DNA from: an uncultured Porphyromonadaceae bacterium | GTDB taxonomy: Bacteria > Bacteroidota > Bacteroidia > Bacteroidales > Muribaculaceae | Direction: 5' to 3' | NCBI GenBank assembly: GCA_900541865.1 | Contig: UQLO01000048.1 | Location: forward strand, 1 to 13,701 | Length of the DNA stretch: 13,701 nucleotides | Part shown: positions 1 through 7,130 of the stretch, one piece after another | Layout: each line of letters opens with the position of its first letter | Position numbering within the stretch: position 1 is the first letter of the stretch | Position numbers and translations under genes: made by a program | Notes under the pieces: generated by a model | The model's database searches: none | Told to the model about the DNA's origin: nothing | What the model saw: only the letters and a program-made list of their open reading frames with translations

Positions 1-69
1 CGAAAATCGCCAAAAAATGGCAAATCGTCAAAAAAAAGTTGCCCAAAAATTTGCACAAACACATAGAAT

Positions 70-223
70 GCGCGGGGTGACAACCCCGGGTATACGGCAT
101 ATATATCGAACAGGCGACCCCGTCAGGGGTCGAACACGGGCCGCCCCTTTCGCCGGGGTTCGACCCCGCCGGGGTCGCCGATTCGGGTGGGTGGCCCGTT
201 ATCCCGGGGTTGTCACCCCGCGC
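70..223. repeat. Nested inverted-repeat element (REP/BIME-like), copy A
   Basis: Bases 70-90 and 203-223 are perfect 21-bp inverted copies. Inside them 113-122 pairs with 170-179 (10 bp, perfect) and 126-135 pairs with 158-167 (10 bp, perfect). Most arms are also small hairpins in themselves: GGGGT/ACCCC in the outer arms, GACCCC-gtca-GGGGTC at 116-131, and GGGGT-tcg-ACCCC at 155-167. A unit made of a short hairpin plus its inverted copy is the layout of bacterial interspersed mosaic elements built from REP sequences. That class assignment is inference; the pairing is read directly. No RAYT transposase gene is in the window. Confidence 0.75.
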
Positions 224-232
224 TACATTCTT

Positions 233-249
233 GAACCCCTACGGGGTTC
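233..249. repeat. Short isolated hairpin between repeat elements
   Basis: GAACCCC (233-239), loop TAC, GGGGTTC (243-249) form a perfect 7-bp stem. It lies between the two larger inverted-repeat elements and resembles their hairpin units in stem length and G/C-run composition. No T-tract follows, so it does not look like an intrinsic terminator. Confidence 0.6.
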
Positions 250-272
250 TTTCTCAGCGGTTTACGGGGCGA

Positions 273-388
273 TATGGAGCGGGGATTTACAATCCCCGCG
301 GTGAAGCGAAGGTAACTTCTTCGGCGATAAGACTTCCTTTCGGCGGTTTGCGGCGGCGGGGTCGGGGATTGCAAATCCCCGCTCCATA
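273..388. repeat. Inverted-repeat element (REP/BIME-like), copy B
   Basis: Bases 273-297 and 364-388 are inverted copies with 24 of 25 positions identical. Each arm begins (or, inverted, ends) with TATGGAGC and carries a perfect hairpin: GGGGATT-tac-AATCCCC at 281-297 and GGGGATT-gca-AATCCCC at 364-380. The only difference between arms lies in the hairpin loop. The TATGGAGC head recurs in the element at 7131-7230 with a different hairpin behind it, so the two belong to one family with a constant border and variable stem. Confidence 0.8.
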
Positions 389-413
389 GCGCGCCCTCGG
401 CAGCGCACGTCCC

Positions 414-448
414 TACATTTTAAATTTTACATTTTACATTCTACATTT
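414..448. repeat. Tandem heptamer repeat TACATTT x5
   Basis: Five contiguous 7-base units run TACATTT, TAAATTT, TACATTT, TACATTC, TACATTT. This is the only AT-rich block between GC-rich repeats and it lies about 140 bases upstream of the pyrG -7 element. A short tandem array of this kind may vary in copy number by slippage; no effect on expression can be read from the sequence. Confidence 0.8.
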
Positions 449-451
449 TTT

Positions 452-504
452 TAATAGCGTCAGGCGGACGCTTTCGAGCCGGAAGCTCGCCCTCCTTGGG
501 CCTC
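452..504. repeat. Dispersed ~53-bp repeat, copy 1
   Basis: This segment aligns by eye with 7255-7307 at about 46 of 54 positions with two single-base gaps. It contains a hairpin, CGAGC (475-479), loop CGGAA, GCTCG (485-489), and the shared string GGAAGCTCGC. Immediately downstream CCTCGCA (501-507) can pair with TGCGAGG (543-549), giving a possible second stem. In the other copy a shorter stem (ACCTC 7303-7307 with GAGGT 7324-7328) occupies the equivalent place. Both copies sit upstream of a promoter. Function unknown. Confidence 0.7.
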
Positions 505-566
505 GCAATTTATTTTCCTTTCGGCAGTCTGTCCGGCCGGGGTGCGAGGAAAAAAGGCGTCGGATA

Positions 567-599
567 TTTTCGGGCTATGAGGATTTTTTTGTAATTTTG
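567..599 (+). promoter_or_regulatory. Bacteroidetes-type promoter of pyrG
   Basis: TAATTTTG at 592-599 fits the Bacteroidetes -7 consensus TAnnTTTG. A weak -33 candidate, TTTT at 567-570, lies 21 bases upstream, close to the usual 19-21 base spacing. Transcription would start near 606, giving a leader of about 35 bases before the GTG start of pyrG. It probably drives the whole pyrG-yidC-gluQ-prenyl synthase-tatD operon, since no other promoter-sized gap exists before 7067. Confidence 0.65.
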
Positions 600-639
600 C
601 ACTTTAGTAAAGAATTCTTCACCACATTAATGATAAAGC

Positions 640-2274
640 GTGGATACTAAATATATTTTTGTGACCGGCGGCGTAGTGTCGTCGCTCGGAAAAGGTATCA
701 TATCTTCGTCGCTGGCTTGCCTGCTCAAAGCCCGCGGCTACCGCGTCACCATTCAGAAATTCGACCCGTACATCAATATCGACCCGGGCACACTTAATCC
801 CTACGAACACGGCGAATGCTACGTGACCGAAGACGGCCACGAGGCCGACCTCGACCTGGGCCACTACGAGCGCTTCACCAACGTTCGTACCTCGCGCGCC
901 AACAACGTCACCACCGGCAGAATCTATCAGAGCGTAATCGACAAGGAACGTCGCGGCGACTATCTTGGCAAGACGGTTCAGATAGTGCCCCACATCACCG
1001 ATGAAATAAAGCGCCGCGTCAAGTTTCTCGGCACCACCGGCAACTACGACTTCATCATCACCGAAATCGGCGGCACAGTTGGCGACATCGAGAGTCTGCC
1101 CTTCCTGGAGGCCGTACGCCAGCTGCGCTGGGAGCTTGGCCAAAACAGCCTTTGCATACACCTGACCTACGTGCCATATATCGCCGCCGCCAAGGAGCTC
1201 AAGACCAAACCCACCCAACACTCCGTCAAAGCCCTTCAGGAACTCGGCATACAGCCCGATATCCTGGTGCTACGCACCGAGAAGGATATACCGGCCGATA
1301 TGCGCCGCAAGATAGCTCTGTTCTGCAATGTGGCGCAGGACTCGGTGGTGCAGAGTCAGGACGTCAACAGCATCTACAAAGTTCCGCTGAACATGCACGC
1401 CCAGCACCTGGATGAAATCGTGCTGCGCAAGACGGGCACGCCCATCGAAGGCGAGCCCCATATGGAGCCTTGGCTGGAGTTCATCCGCAAGATGGATGCA
1501 GCCACCCGGACCGTCAGCATAGGCATCGTCGGCAAGTACGTTGAGCTTCAGGATGCCTATAAGAGCATTTCGGAAGCCCTCTTCCACGCGGCCACCTACG
1601 CAGACCACAAACTCAACCTCGTCTACGTGCACTCCGAGAAAGTCACCGAGGCCAACGTGGGCGAGCGCCTCGCCGGCCTTGACGGCGTCATCATCGCCCC
1701 GGGCTTCGGCCAGCGAGGCATTGAGGGCAAGTTTGTGGCCCTCGAGTACTGCCGCCGCCACAACATTCCCACCTTCGGCATCTGCCTGGGTATGCAATGT
1801 ATGGTAATAGAGTTTGCGCGCAACGTTCTCGGCCTCGACGACGCCAACTCCACAGAGATGAACCCGCATACCCCGCACAAGGTCATCGACCTGATGGAAG
1901 AGCAGAAAAACATCTCCAACCTGGGAGGCACCATGCGCTTAGGCGCCTACGACTGCCACCTCGAGGCCGGTTCCAAGACCGCTCAGGCCTACGGCTCGAC
2001 CGACATCCGCGAGCGCCATCGCCACCGCTTCGAGTTCAACAATGAATATCGCGAGCGCTTCGAGGCCGCCGGCATGAAATGCGTGGGCGTCAACCCTGCC
2101 ACCAACCTGGTGGAGGTGGTAGAAATCCCGGACCTCAAATGGTTTGTGGGCACCCAGTATCACCCCGAGTACTCCAGCACAGTGCTCTCGCCGAGCCCGC
2201 TCTTCGGAGCATTCGTAAAGGCCGCAATCGAAAACCACAACGAAAAAGCCGCAGCTGCTTCCAAGGAAGCCTAA
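640..2274 (+). CDS. pyrG: CTP synthase (glutamine-hydrolysing)
   Basis: Makes CTP from UTP, ATP and glutamine, the last step of pyrimidine nucleotide synthesis; cytosolic tetramer in the family. The protein is 544 residues, the usual length. The N-terminal amidoligase domain opens with the P-loop-like GGVVSSLGKG (residues 10-19). The C-terminal class I glutamine amidotransferase domain has the oxyanion-loop segment APGFGQRGIEGK, the nucleophile Cys382 in FGICLGMQC, and His508/Glu510 in QYHPEYS. The start is GTG: an in-frame TAA at 634-636 excludes anything further upstream, and the residues after it (DTKYIFVTGG) match the normal N-terminus of the family. An overlapping seven-codon frame (ATG 630 to TAA 650, including the stop) crosses the start in another frame. 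First gene of a five-gene operon; 15 bases precede yidC. Confidence 0.97.
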   Translation: MDTKYIFVTGGVVSSLGKGIISSSLACLLKARGYRVTIQKFDPYINIDPGTLNPYEHGECYVTEDGHEADLDLGHYERFTNVRTSRANNVTTGRIYQSVIDKERRGDYLGKTVQIVPHITDEIKRRVKFLGTTGNYDFIITEIGGTVGDIESLPFLEAVRQLRWELGQNSLCIHLTYVPYIAAAKELKTKPTQHSVKALQELGIQPDILVLRTEKDIPADMRRKIALFCNVAQDSVVQSQDVNSIYKVPLNMHAQHLDEIVLRKTGTPIEGEPHMEPWLEFIRKMDAATRTVSIGIVGKYVELQDAYKSISEALFHAATYADHKLNLVYVHSEKVTEANVGERLAGLDGVIIAPGFGQRGIEGKFVALEYCRRHNIPTFGICLGMQCMVIEFARNVLGLDDANSTEMNPHTPHKVIDLMEEQKNISNLGGTMRLGAYDCHLEAGSKTAQAYGSTDIRERHRHRFEFNNEYRERFEAAGMKCVGVNPATNLVEVVEIPDLKWFVGTQYHPEYSSTVLSPSPLFGAFVKAAIENHNEKAAAASKEA

Positions 2275-2289
2275 ACGACTGACACTACA

Positions 2290-4323
2290 ATGGATAAAAA
2301 CACAATCACAGGCTTGCTGCTGATAGCGGCCATAATGTTTGGCTTCTTCTATCTCACCAAGCCCAAGACCACCGAAACCGACTCTGCCGCAGCGGTTACG
2401 GCTGTAGAAAGCACTGCGGCAACGGAGCCCGAACGCTTTGCGACCGTCGACAGCCTCCACCTCCGCCAGGCCCTTCTGACTATGGGTCGTCCCAACGCCG
2501 ACGGCAAGCTCCACTACTCTGCCGACGGTATTTCGCTCACCGCAGCCGGCAACGGCACCATCGATGGCTTCGTAGCCGCCGGCAACGACACCGTCGACGT
2601 AGCTTCCATACTTGCGGGCAACGCATCTGCGGCAGCATCGCGCAAGCTGGCGCAATTTGTCGACAACAGCCTCCGCTATCAGGGCCTTGCCCGGCACCTC
2701 GGCGGCGAAAACCGCGAAATCACCCTCAGCAACGAACTGGTCGACGTGACCGTCAGCACTCTGGGCGGCATCGTCAGCCAGGTGACCCTCAAGAAGTACA
2801 ATACAGAAGTCGGCGAGGAGCCTCGCCCCGTGACCCTCTTCACGCCCGGCACCGACGGTTACAGCTTTTCCTTTACCACCGACGACCAGCGCATCGACAC
2901 CCGCGAATTCAACTTCAGCGTAGCCACTCAGGAAGGCGACAGCGCCGTGACGCTGCGCCTCGAGCCGGCCTCCGGGGCCTGCTGGGACATCCGCTATGCC
3001 CTCCGCACCGACAGCTACGTGGTGGATATGACCATCTCGCAGAGCGGCATGGACAACTTCCTGCCTGCCAATACTTCGTCGATGGACTTTGCATGGCACC
3101 AGAAGATGGCCCGCAACGAAAAAGGGCGCACCTTCGAAGAGCGCAACTCCGCAATCTACTATAAATATTGCGGAGAAAGCCCCGACGACCTCAACTCAGG
3201 CAAAAACACCCACAAAGAACTCAACGGCCGCGTGCGCTGGGTCGCATTCAAAAACCAGTTCTTCTCCAGCGTAATCGTTTCCCGCGACGCCTTCAACTAC
3301 GCCCATCTCAACAGCACCATCCTCAAGGACAGCCCCGACTATCTCAAGGATATGACCATGACTGCCGCTGTGCCTTATACTCCGGCCGACGGCGTGGCCG
3401 GCCGCTACAGTTTCTACTTCGGCCCCAACGATTATTCACTGCTCCGCTCGCTCGACAAGACCCTCGATGCCGGCGAAGACCTCGACCTGACGCGACTCAT
3501 CCCGTTGGGCTGGGGTATATTCCGCTGGATCAACACTCTGATTGTCATTCCGGTGTTCAACTGGCTTAGCCCCATCGGAAATTATGGCATAATCATCCTG
3601 CTGCTGACCCTCTTCATCAAGCTCATCATCTTCCCCTTCACCTTCAAGAGCTTCCAGAGTCAGGCCAAGATGCGCGCCCTGGCACCGGAAATCAAGAAAA
3701 TCAACGAAAAATACCCCGACCAGGCCGACGCCATGAAGCGCTCGCAGGAAACGATGTCGCTCTACTCCAAGGCCGGCGCCAGCCCCTTCTCAGGCTGCCT
3801 GCCTATGCTTCTGCAGATGCCGGTGCTGATTGCGATGTTTTCCTTCTTCCCCTCAGCCATCGAGCTTCGCGGTCAGAGCTTCCTGTGGGCACACGACCTA
3901 TCGGCTCCGGACTCCATTCTGACGCTGCCGTTCACCATTCCCTTCTACGGCAATCACGTCAGTCTGTTCTGCTTGTTGATGACGGCGGTGAACATCATCT
4001 ACATGAAGATTTCGATGAGCTCGCAGCCCGGCGGAGCCTCGATGCCCGGCATGAAGTTCATGCAGTATATGATGCCGGTAATGTTCCTGTTTATCTTCAA
4101 CGACTACGCCTCCGGTCTGAGCTACTACTACTTCCTGTCGCTGCTCATCACCATAGTTCAGAGCTGGGCTTTCCGCCACTTCACCGATGAAGATAAACTT
4201 CGTCGCCAAATGGCAGAAAACGCCAAAAAGCCCCGCAAGAAAAGCGGCTTCATGGCCCGATTGGAAGAAGCGTCGCGCCAGGCTCAGGCTGCTCAGCGCG
4301 AGCAGGCACGCCGCCGCAGATAA
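2290..4323 (+). CDS. yidC: Membrane protein insertase YidC/Oxa1 family
   Basis: Inserts and folds inner-membrane proteins, alone or with SecYEG. The 677-residue protein has an N-terminal membrane segment (about residues 6-22), a large periplasmic domain (about 30-410) and the conserved Oxa1 core from about 414 on. Core segments visible are IVIPVFNWL, GNYGIIILLLTLFIKLIIF (about 430-448), SGCLPMLLQMPVLIAMFSFF (about 500-520), a segment near 558-575 and the last pair at about 592-625. In the second core helix Lys444 occupies the place of the functionally important Arg366 of E. coli YidC. The C-terminal tail (about 630-677) is strongly Lys/Arg-rich, as in YidC proteins thought to contact the ribosome. 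Gram-negative architecture and length fit Bacteroidetes. It lies 15 bases after pyrG and 25 before gluQ. Confidence 0.96.
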   Translation: MDKNTITGLLLIAAIMFGFFYLTKPKTTETDSAAAVTAVESTAATEPERFATVDSLHLRQALLTMGRPNADGKLHYSADGISLTAAGNGTIDGFVAAGNDTVDVASILAGNASAAASRKLAQFVDNSLRYQGLARHLGGENREITLSNELVDVTVSTLGGIVSQVTLKKYNTEVGEEPRPVTLFTPGTDGYSFSFTTDDQRIDTREFNFSVATQEGDSAVTLRLEPASGACWDIRYALRTDSYVVDMTISQSGMDNFLPANTSSMDFAWHQKMARNEKGRTFEERNSAIYYKYCGESPDDLNSGKNTHKELNGRVRWVAFKNQFFSSVIVSRDAFNYAHLNSTILKDSPDYLKDMTMTAAVPYTPADGVAGRYSFYFGPNDYSLLRSLDKTLDAGEDLDLTRLIPLGWGIFRWINTLIVIPVFNWLSPIGNYGIIILLLTLFIKLIIFPFTFKSFQSQAKMRALAPEIKKINEKYPDQADAMKRSQETMSLYSKAGASPFSGCLPMLLQMPVLIAMFSFFPSAIELRGQSFLWAHDLSAPDSILTLPFTIPFYGNHVSLFCLLMTAVNIIYMKISMSSQPGGASMPGMKFMQYMMPVMFLFIFNDYASGLSYYYFLSLLITIVQSWAFRHFTDEDKLRRQMAENAKKPRKKSGFMARLEEASRQAQAAQREQARRRR

Positions 4324-4348
4324 CAGAAAGTTACCAATTATATTGCCC

Positions 4349-5314
4349 ATGTCATCCTCGGACAGCACAGGTCGATTCGCACCTTCGCCCACCGGACGGA
4401 TGCACATGGGCAATGTTTTTACTGCTCTGCTGGCGTGGCTGAGTGCAAGGAGCTCGGGAGGACGGTTCGTGCTGCGCATCGAGGATTTGGACCCTCAGCG
4501 ATCGCGTCGGCAGTGGGCCGAGCTCATCGAGGACGACCTTCGCTGGCTCGGCCTCGACTGGGACGAAGGCGGCCTCGACGGCAGAGGGCCCAACGGTCCT
4601 TACTTGCAGAGCGAACGCACAGCCATCTATGCCGAGGCTCTCGACCGACTGCGTCGGGCCGGAGTGCTCTACCCCTGCTGTTGCACCCGCGCCGACCTGC
4701 ATGCCGTGGGTGCTCCGCACGCCTCCGACGGACGCATCGTCTATGCAGGCACATGTCGTCCGGCGCCCTGTCCTCCATTTCCGACCGAAGTGCCCGCCGG
4801 CGCCACCCTTCGATTATGGACGCCCGACAAAACGGTCCGTTTCGCCGACAAAGTGCAAGGAACTGCATCGTTTAATCTTGCGCGGGAGTGCAGCGACTTT
4901 GTGCTGCGCCGTGCCGACGGTGCTTTTGCCTATCAGCTCGCGGTGGTCGTCGACGATGCATTGATGGGCGTGAGCGAGGTAGTACGAGGCGCCGACCTTA
5001 TCGGCTCAACGCCTATGCAGTTGTACCTTTTCAGTCTTCTGGGGTGGAATGCGCCCGATTTCGCGCATGTGCCTCTGCTGTGCAACTGCTCCGGCGTTCG
5101 CCTATCGAAAAGGGATGCCTCGCTGAGCATGGAAGCCTTGCGCAAAGTGTATACACCGGAAGAATTGCTCGGACGCCTCGCCTGTCTGGCGGGCTTACGT
5201 CCCGAAGCAGCTCCGGCCAAACTCCACGAATTAGTTTCTGAATTTGACTGGTCTGCAGTTCGGCGGGAGTCCACACTATGTGCCGACACCCCCCAAGCTA
5301 CCGACCGCACCTAA
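4349..5314 (+). CDS. gluQ: Glutamyl-Q tRNA(Asp) synthetase (GluQ-RS)
   Basis: A truncated glutamyl-tRNA synthetase paralogue that attaches glutamate to the queuosine base at position 34 of tRNA(Asp) instead of to a tRNA 3' end. The product is 321 residues, near the 300 or so of the family and far shorter than GltX, with no anticodon-binding domain. Visible are the class I start RFAPSPTGRMHMGN (residues 9-22, HIGH-like HMGN), RIEDLDPQR (43-51) and the KMSKS-like RLSKRDAS (251-258). The zinc site of the family is C-x-C...Y-x3-C; here C110-x-C112 and Y132-x3-C136, with a longer C-to-Y spacing than in E. coli. I chose ATG 4349 because the open frame upstream only overlaps yidC out of frame and the motif begins right after this codon. 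Thirteen bases separate it from the next gene. Confidence 0.93.
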   Translation: MSSSDSTGRFAPSPTGRMHMGNVFTALLAWLSARSSGGRFVLRIEDLDPQRSRRQWAELIEDDLRWLGLDWDEGGLDGRGPNGPYLQSERTAIYAEALDRLRRAGVLYPCCCTRADLHAVGAPHASDGRIVYAGTCRPAPCPPFPTEVPAGATLRLWTPDKTVRFADKVQGTASFNLARECSDFVLRRADGAFAYQLAVVVDDALMGVSEVVRGADLIGSTPMQLYLFSLLGWNAPDFAHVPLLCNCSGVRLSKRDASLSMEALRKVYTPEELLGRLACLAGLRPEAAPAKLHELVSEFDWSAVRRESTLCADTPQATDRT

Positions 5315-5327
5315 AATACAAACTGCT

Positions 5328-6293
5328 ATGGAATTCAACACCGACTTTTTCGCCGGCATAATAGAAGCCGGACTGAAGGAACTCAAATATCCGCAGTCGG
5401 CACCACGCCTCTTTGAGCCGGTGACCTACACCCTCGAAGGAGGCGGCAAACGCCTGCGGCCTTGCCTGGCGCTAGCGGCCTTCGCCGCCTGCGGAGGCAC
5501 GGAGCCGGCGAAGGCGCTTCCGCAAGCGCTGGCTATCGAGATGTACCACAACTTCACCCTCCTCCACGACGATGTGATGGACAAAGCCGACATACGCCGC
5601 GGACGTCCTACCGTGCACCGCCGCTGGAACGACAACGTGGCCATCCTCTCCGGCGACGCAATGTTCACCTACGCCGTGCAACTTATGGCTCAGTGCCCCT
5701 CCGACAAGTTGCCAAAGGCAATGGAAACATTCCTGACCACAGCCATGGAAGTGACCGAGGGCCAGCAGCTCGACATGGAATTCGAGCACCGAATGAATGT
5801 GACGGTGCCGGAATACCTCGAGATGATTCGACTGAAGACGTCCGTGCTTCTCGCCTGTGCCTGCGCTGTCGGCGCCATGATGGCGGGAGCTTCCGAGGAC
5901 GACGTGCGAAGTTTCTATGATTACGGCGTAAACCTCGGCCTTGCCTTCCAGCTCCGCGACGATTGGCTCGATACTTTCGGCGACCCCGCCGTGTTCGGCA
6001 AGGAAATAGGCGGCGACATCCGCAACCGCAAGAAAACCTGGCTCCTCATCACCGCCCTTGAGGAAGACGGCGACAACACCCGCTCTATACTCAGCGAAGA
6101 CCTCGACGACGAGGAGCTCGTGCGCCAGATACGCCAGGTGTACGACTCGCTTTCGCTAAACCGCCGCTGCAACGAACTGGCCGACAGGTATTCCGCAAAG
6201 GCAATCGAGAGTCTGGGCATGGTGACTATGGACCAGCGAGCCAAAGAATATCTTACATCACTGGCCGTACAGGCCTCAACCCGAAACCATTGA
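5328..6293 (+). CDS. Polyprenyl diphosphate synthase (short-chain, FPP/GGPP-like)
   Basis: An all-helical trans-isoprenyl diphosphate synthase that condenses isopentenyl diphosphate onto allylic primers, supplying precursors for quinones and the undecaprenyl carrier. The 321-residue protein carries GGGKRLRP (38-45), the first Asp-rich motif DDVMD (81-85) followed by RRGRPTVH, and the second DDWLD (211-215) followed by GKEIGGDIRNRKKTWLL. The residue five before the first motif is Phe76 and the motif has the plain DDxxD spacing without the two-residue insertion of E. coli IspA. A bulky aromatic there usually limits product to C15-C20, so FPP or GGPP is more likely than an octaprenyl product, but chain length cannot be settled from sequence. 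Start ATG 5328 is chosen from family alignment; it lies 13 bases after gluQ. The stop overlaps the tatD start by 4 bases. Confidence 0.92.
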   Translation: MEFNTDFFAGIIEAGLKELKYPQSAPRLFEPVTYTLEGGGKRLRPCLALAAFAACGGTEPAKALPQALAIEMYHNFTLLHDDVMDKADIRRGRPTVHRRWNDNVAILSGDAMFTYAVQLMAQCPSDKLPKAMETFLTTAMEVTEGQQLDMEFEHRMNVTVPEYLEMIRLKTSVLLACACAVGAMMAGASEDDVRSFYDYGVNLGLAFQLRDDWLDTFGDPAVFGKEIGGDIRNRKKTWLLITALEEDGDNTRSILSEDLDDEELVRQIRQVYDSLSLNRRCNELADRYSAKAIESLGMVTMDQRAKEYLTSLAVQASTRNH

Positions 6294-7066
6294 TAGACAC
6301 CCACACTCATCTCTACGACGACGTCTTCGGCGACCTGGCGGCCCAAAAGGCGGCAGTGCGCCGCGCCATTGAGGCCGGTGTCGACAGGCTCCTTCTGCCG
6401 GGCATAGATCCGCAGAGCATCGCCCCGATGAAGGCGCTTGCCGACGCCTTCCCCGAGAACGTCCGGCTCGCAATGGCGCTTCATCCTACAGAGCTTGGCG
6501 ACGATTGGCGCGATCGGCTCGCTATCATTTTGGATGAGTTGCGAAACAACCCTGGCCGCTATGTGGCTGTCGGCGAGTGCGGAATGGATTTGTACTGGGA
6601 CAAGTCGACCCTCGATGCACAGCAGCAGGTCTTCGATGCACAGCTCGCTTATGCCGAAGCGGCAGCACTGCCCGTGCTGATTCACTGCCGCGAAGCTTTG
6701 GCTCCGACACTCGAGGTGCTCGTAGGGCATCCCAAAGTCAAAGTAGTTTTCCACAGCTTCGGCGGAACGGAGGCTGATGTGGCCGCCATCCGCAGCGTAA
6801 CCGACGCCTACTTCGGCATCAACGGCATCGTAACCTTCAAAAACTCAGGGCTGCGGGACGTTCTCCCGGCAATCGGACTCGACAGCATACTCCTTGAGAC
6901 CGACTCGCCTTACCTCAGCCCGGCGCCCCACCGCGGAAAGGTCAACGAAAGCTACCGACTGCCCCTGATAGCCGCCGAGACAGCGCGCAGCCTCGGCATC
7001 GAGGCCGCCGACGTCGACAAGGCCACTACGGCAAACGCGCTGCGCTTCATACCCCGTCTGGCATGA
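6290..7066 (+). CDS. tatD: TatD family metal-dependent hydrolase (DNase)
   Basis: A TIM-barrel metalloenzyme of the TatD family; studied members are metal-dependent DNases with 3'-5' exonuclease activity linked to DNA repair. The 258-residue protein has the full ligand set: His5 and His7 in DTHTH, Glu96 in GECGMD, His132 in IHCRE, His155 in FHSF and Asp205 in ETDSPYL, followed by the family string SPAPHRGKVNES. The start is TTG at 6290, overlapping the stop of the prenyl synthase as TTGA; the metal-binding DTHTH begins two residues later, so no later start is possible. The overlap implies translational coupling. Last gene of the operon. No clear intrinsic terminator follows, although hairpins begin within about 70 bases. 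Confidence 0.93.
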   Translation: MIDTHTHLYDDVFGDLAAQKAAVRRAIEAGVDRLLLPGIDPQSIAPMKALADAFPENVRLAMALHPTELGDDWRDRLAIILDELRNNPGRYVAVGECGMDLYWDKSTLDAQQQVFDAQLAYAEAAALPVLIHCREALAPTLEVLVGHPKVKVVFHSFGGTEADVAAIRSVTDAYFGINGIVTFKNSGLRDVLPAIGLDSILLETDSPYLSPAPHRGKVNESYRLPLIAAETARSLGIEAADVDKATTANALRFIPRLA

Positions 7067-7130
7067 CCCGAAGACCCGAAGACAGGCCATTTCGCCAAGA
7101 CAGGCGCTGCTTGCGAACACTACGCATCGA

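Larger units (their letters stand above)
1..639. other. Repeat-rich non-coding region upstream of pyrG
   Basis: No convincing gene is present in these bases. The left end (1-60) is A-rich. It is followed by a nested GC-rich palindromic element (70-223), an isolated hairpin (233-249), a second inverted-repeat element (273-388), a heptamer tandem repeat (414-448), a dispersed repeat shared with the spacer before ppdK (452-504), and the pyrG promoter (about 567-599). A 95-codon open frame at 17-304 runs straight through the palindromes and encodes an Arg/Gly/Pro-rich peptide, so I treat it as chance. The end of the gene to the left of the window is not visible. Confidence 0.8.

Noticed and set aside
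30..60. A promoter-like string AAAATTTGCAC near the left edge.
   Set aside because: It lacks the T of TAnnTTTG and a -33 partner, and no gene follows for over 500 bases.
17..304. A 95-codon plus-strand open frame at the left end.
   Set aside because: It runs through nested palindromes, encodes an Arg/Gly/Pro-rich peptide with repeated VTTPG/GVVTP from the inverted repeats, and resembles no family I know.
1939..3099. A 386-codon minus-strand open frame spanning the pyrG-yidC junction.
   Set aside because: It overlaps two certain genes and its composition reflects their codon bias; no promoter or family match.
4187..4348. Extension of the gluQ frame 54 codons upstream into yidC.
   Set aside because: These codons overlap yidC out of frame, and the family motif RFAPSPTG begins just after ATG 4349, so the extension would be an unnatural N-terminus.
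4443..4964. Other-frame plus-strand open frames inside gluQ.
   Set aside because: They overlap a gene with complete synthetase motifs, and their translations are low-complexity and match nothing.
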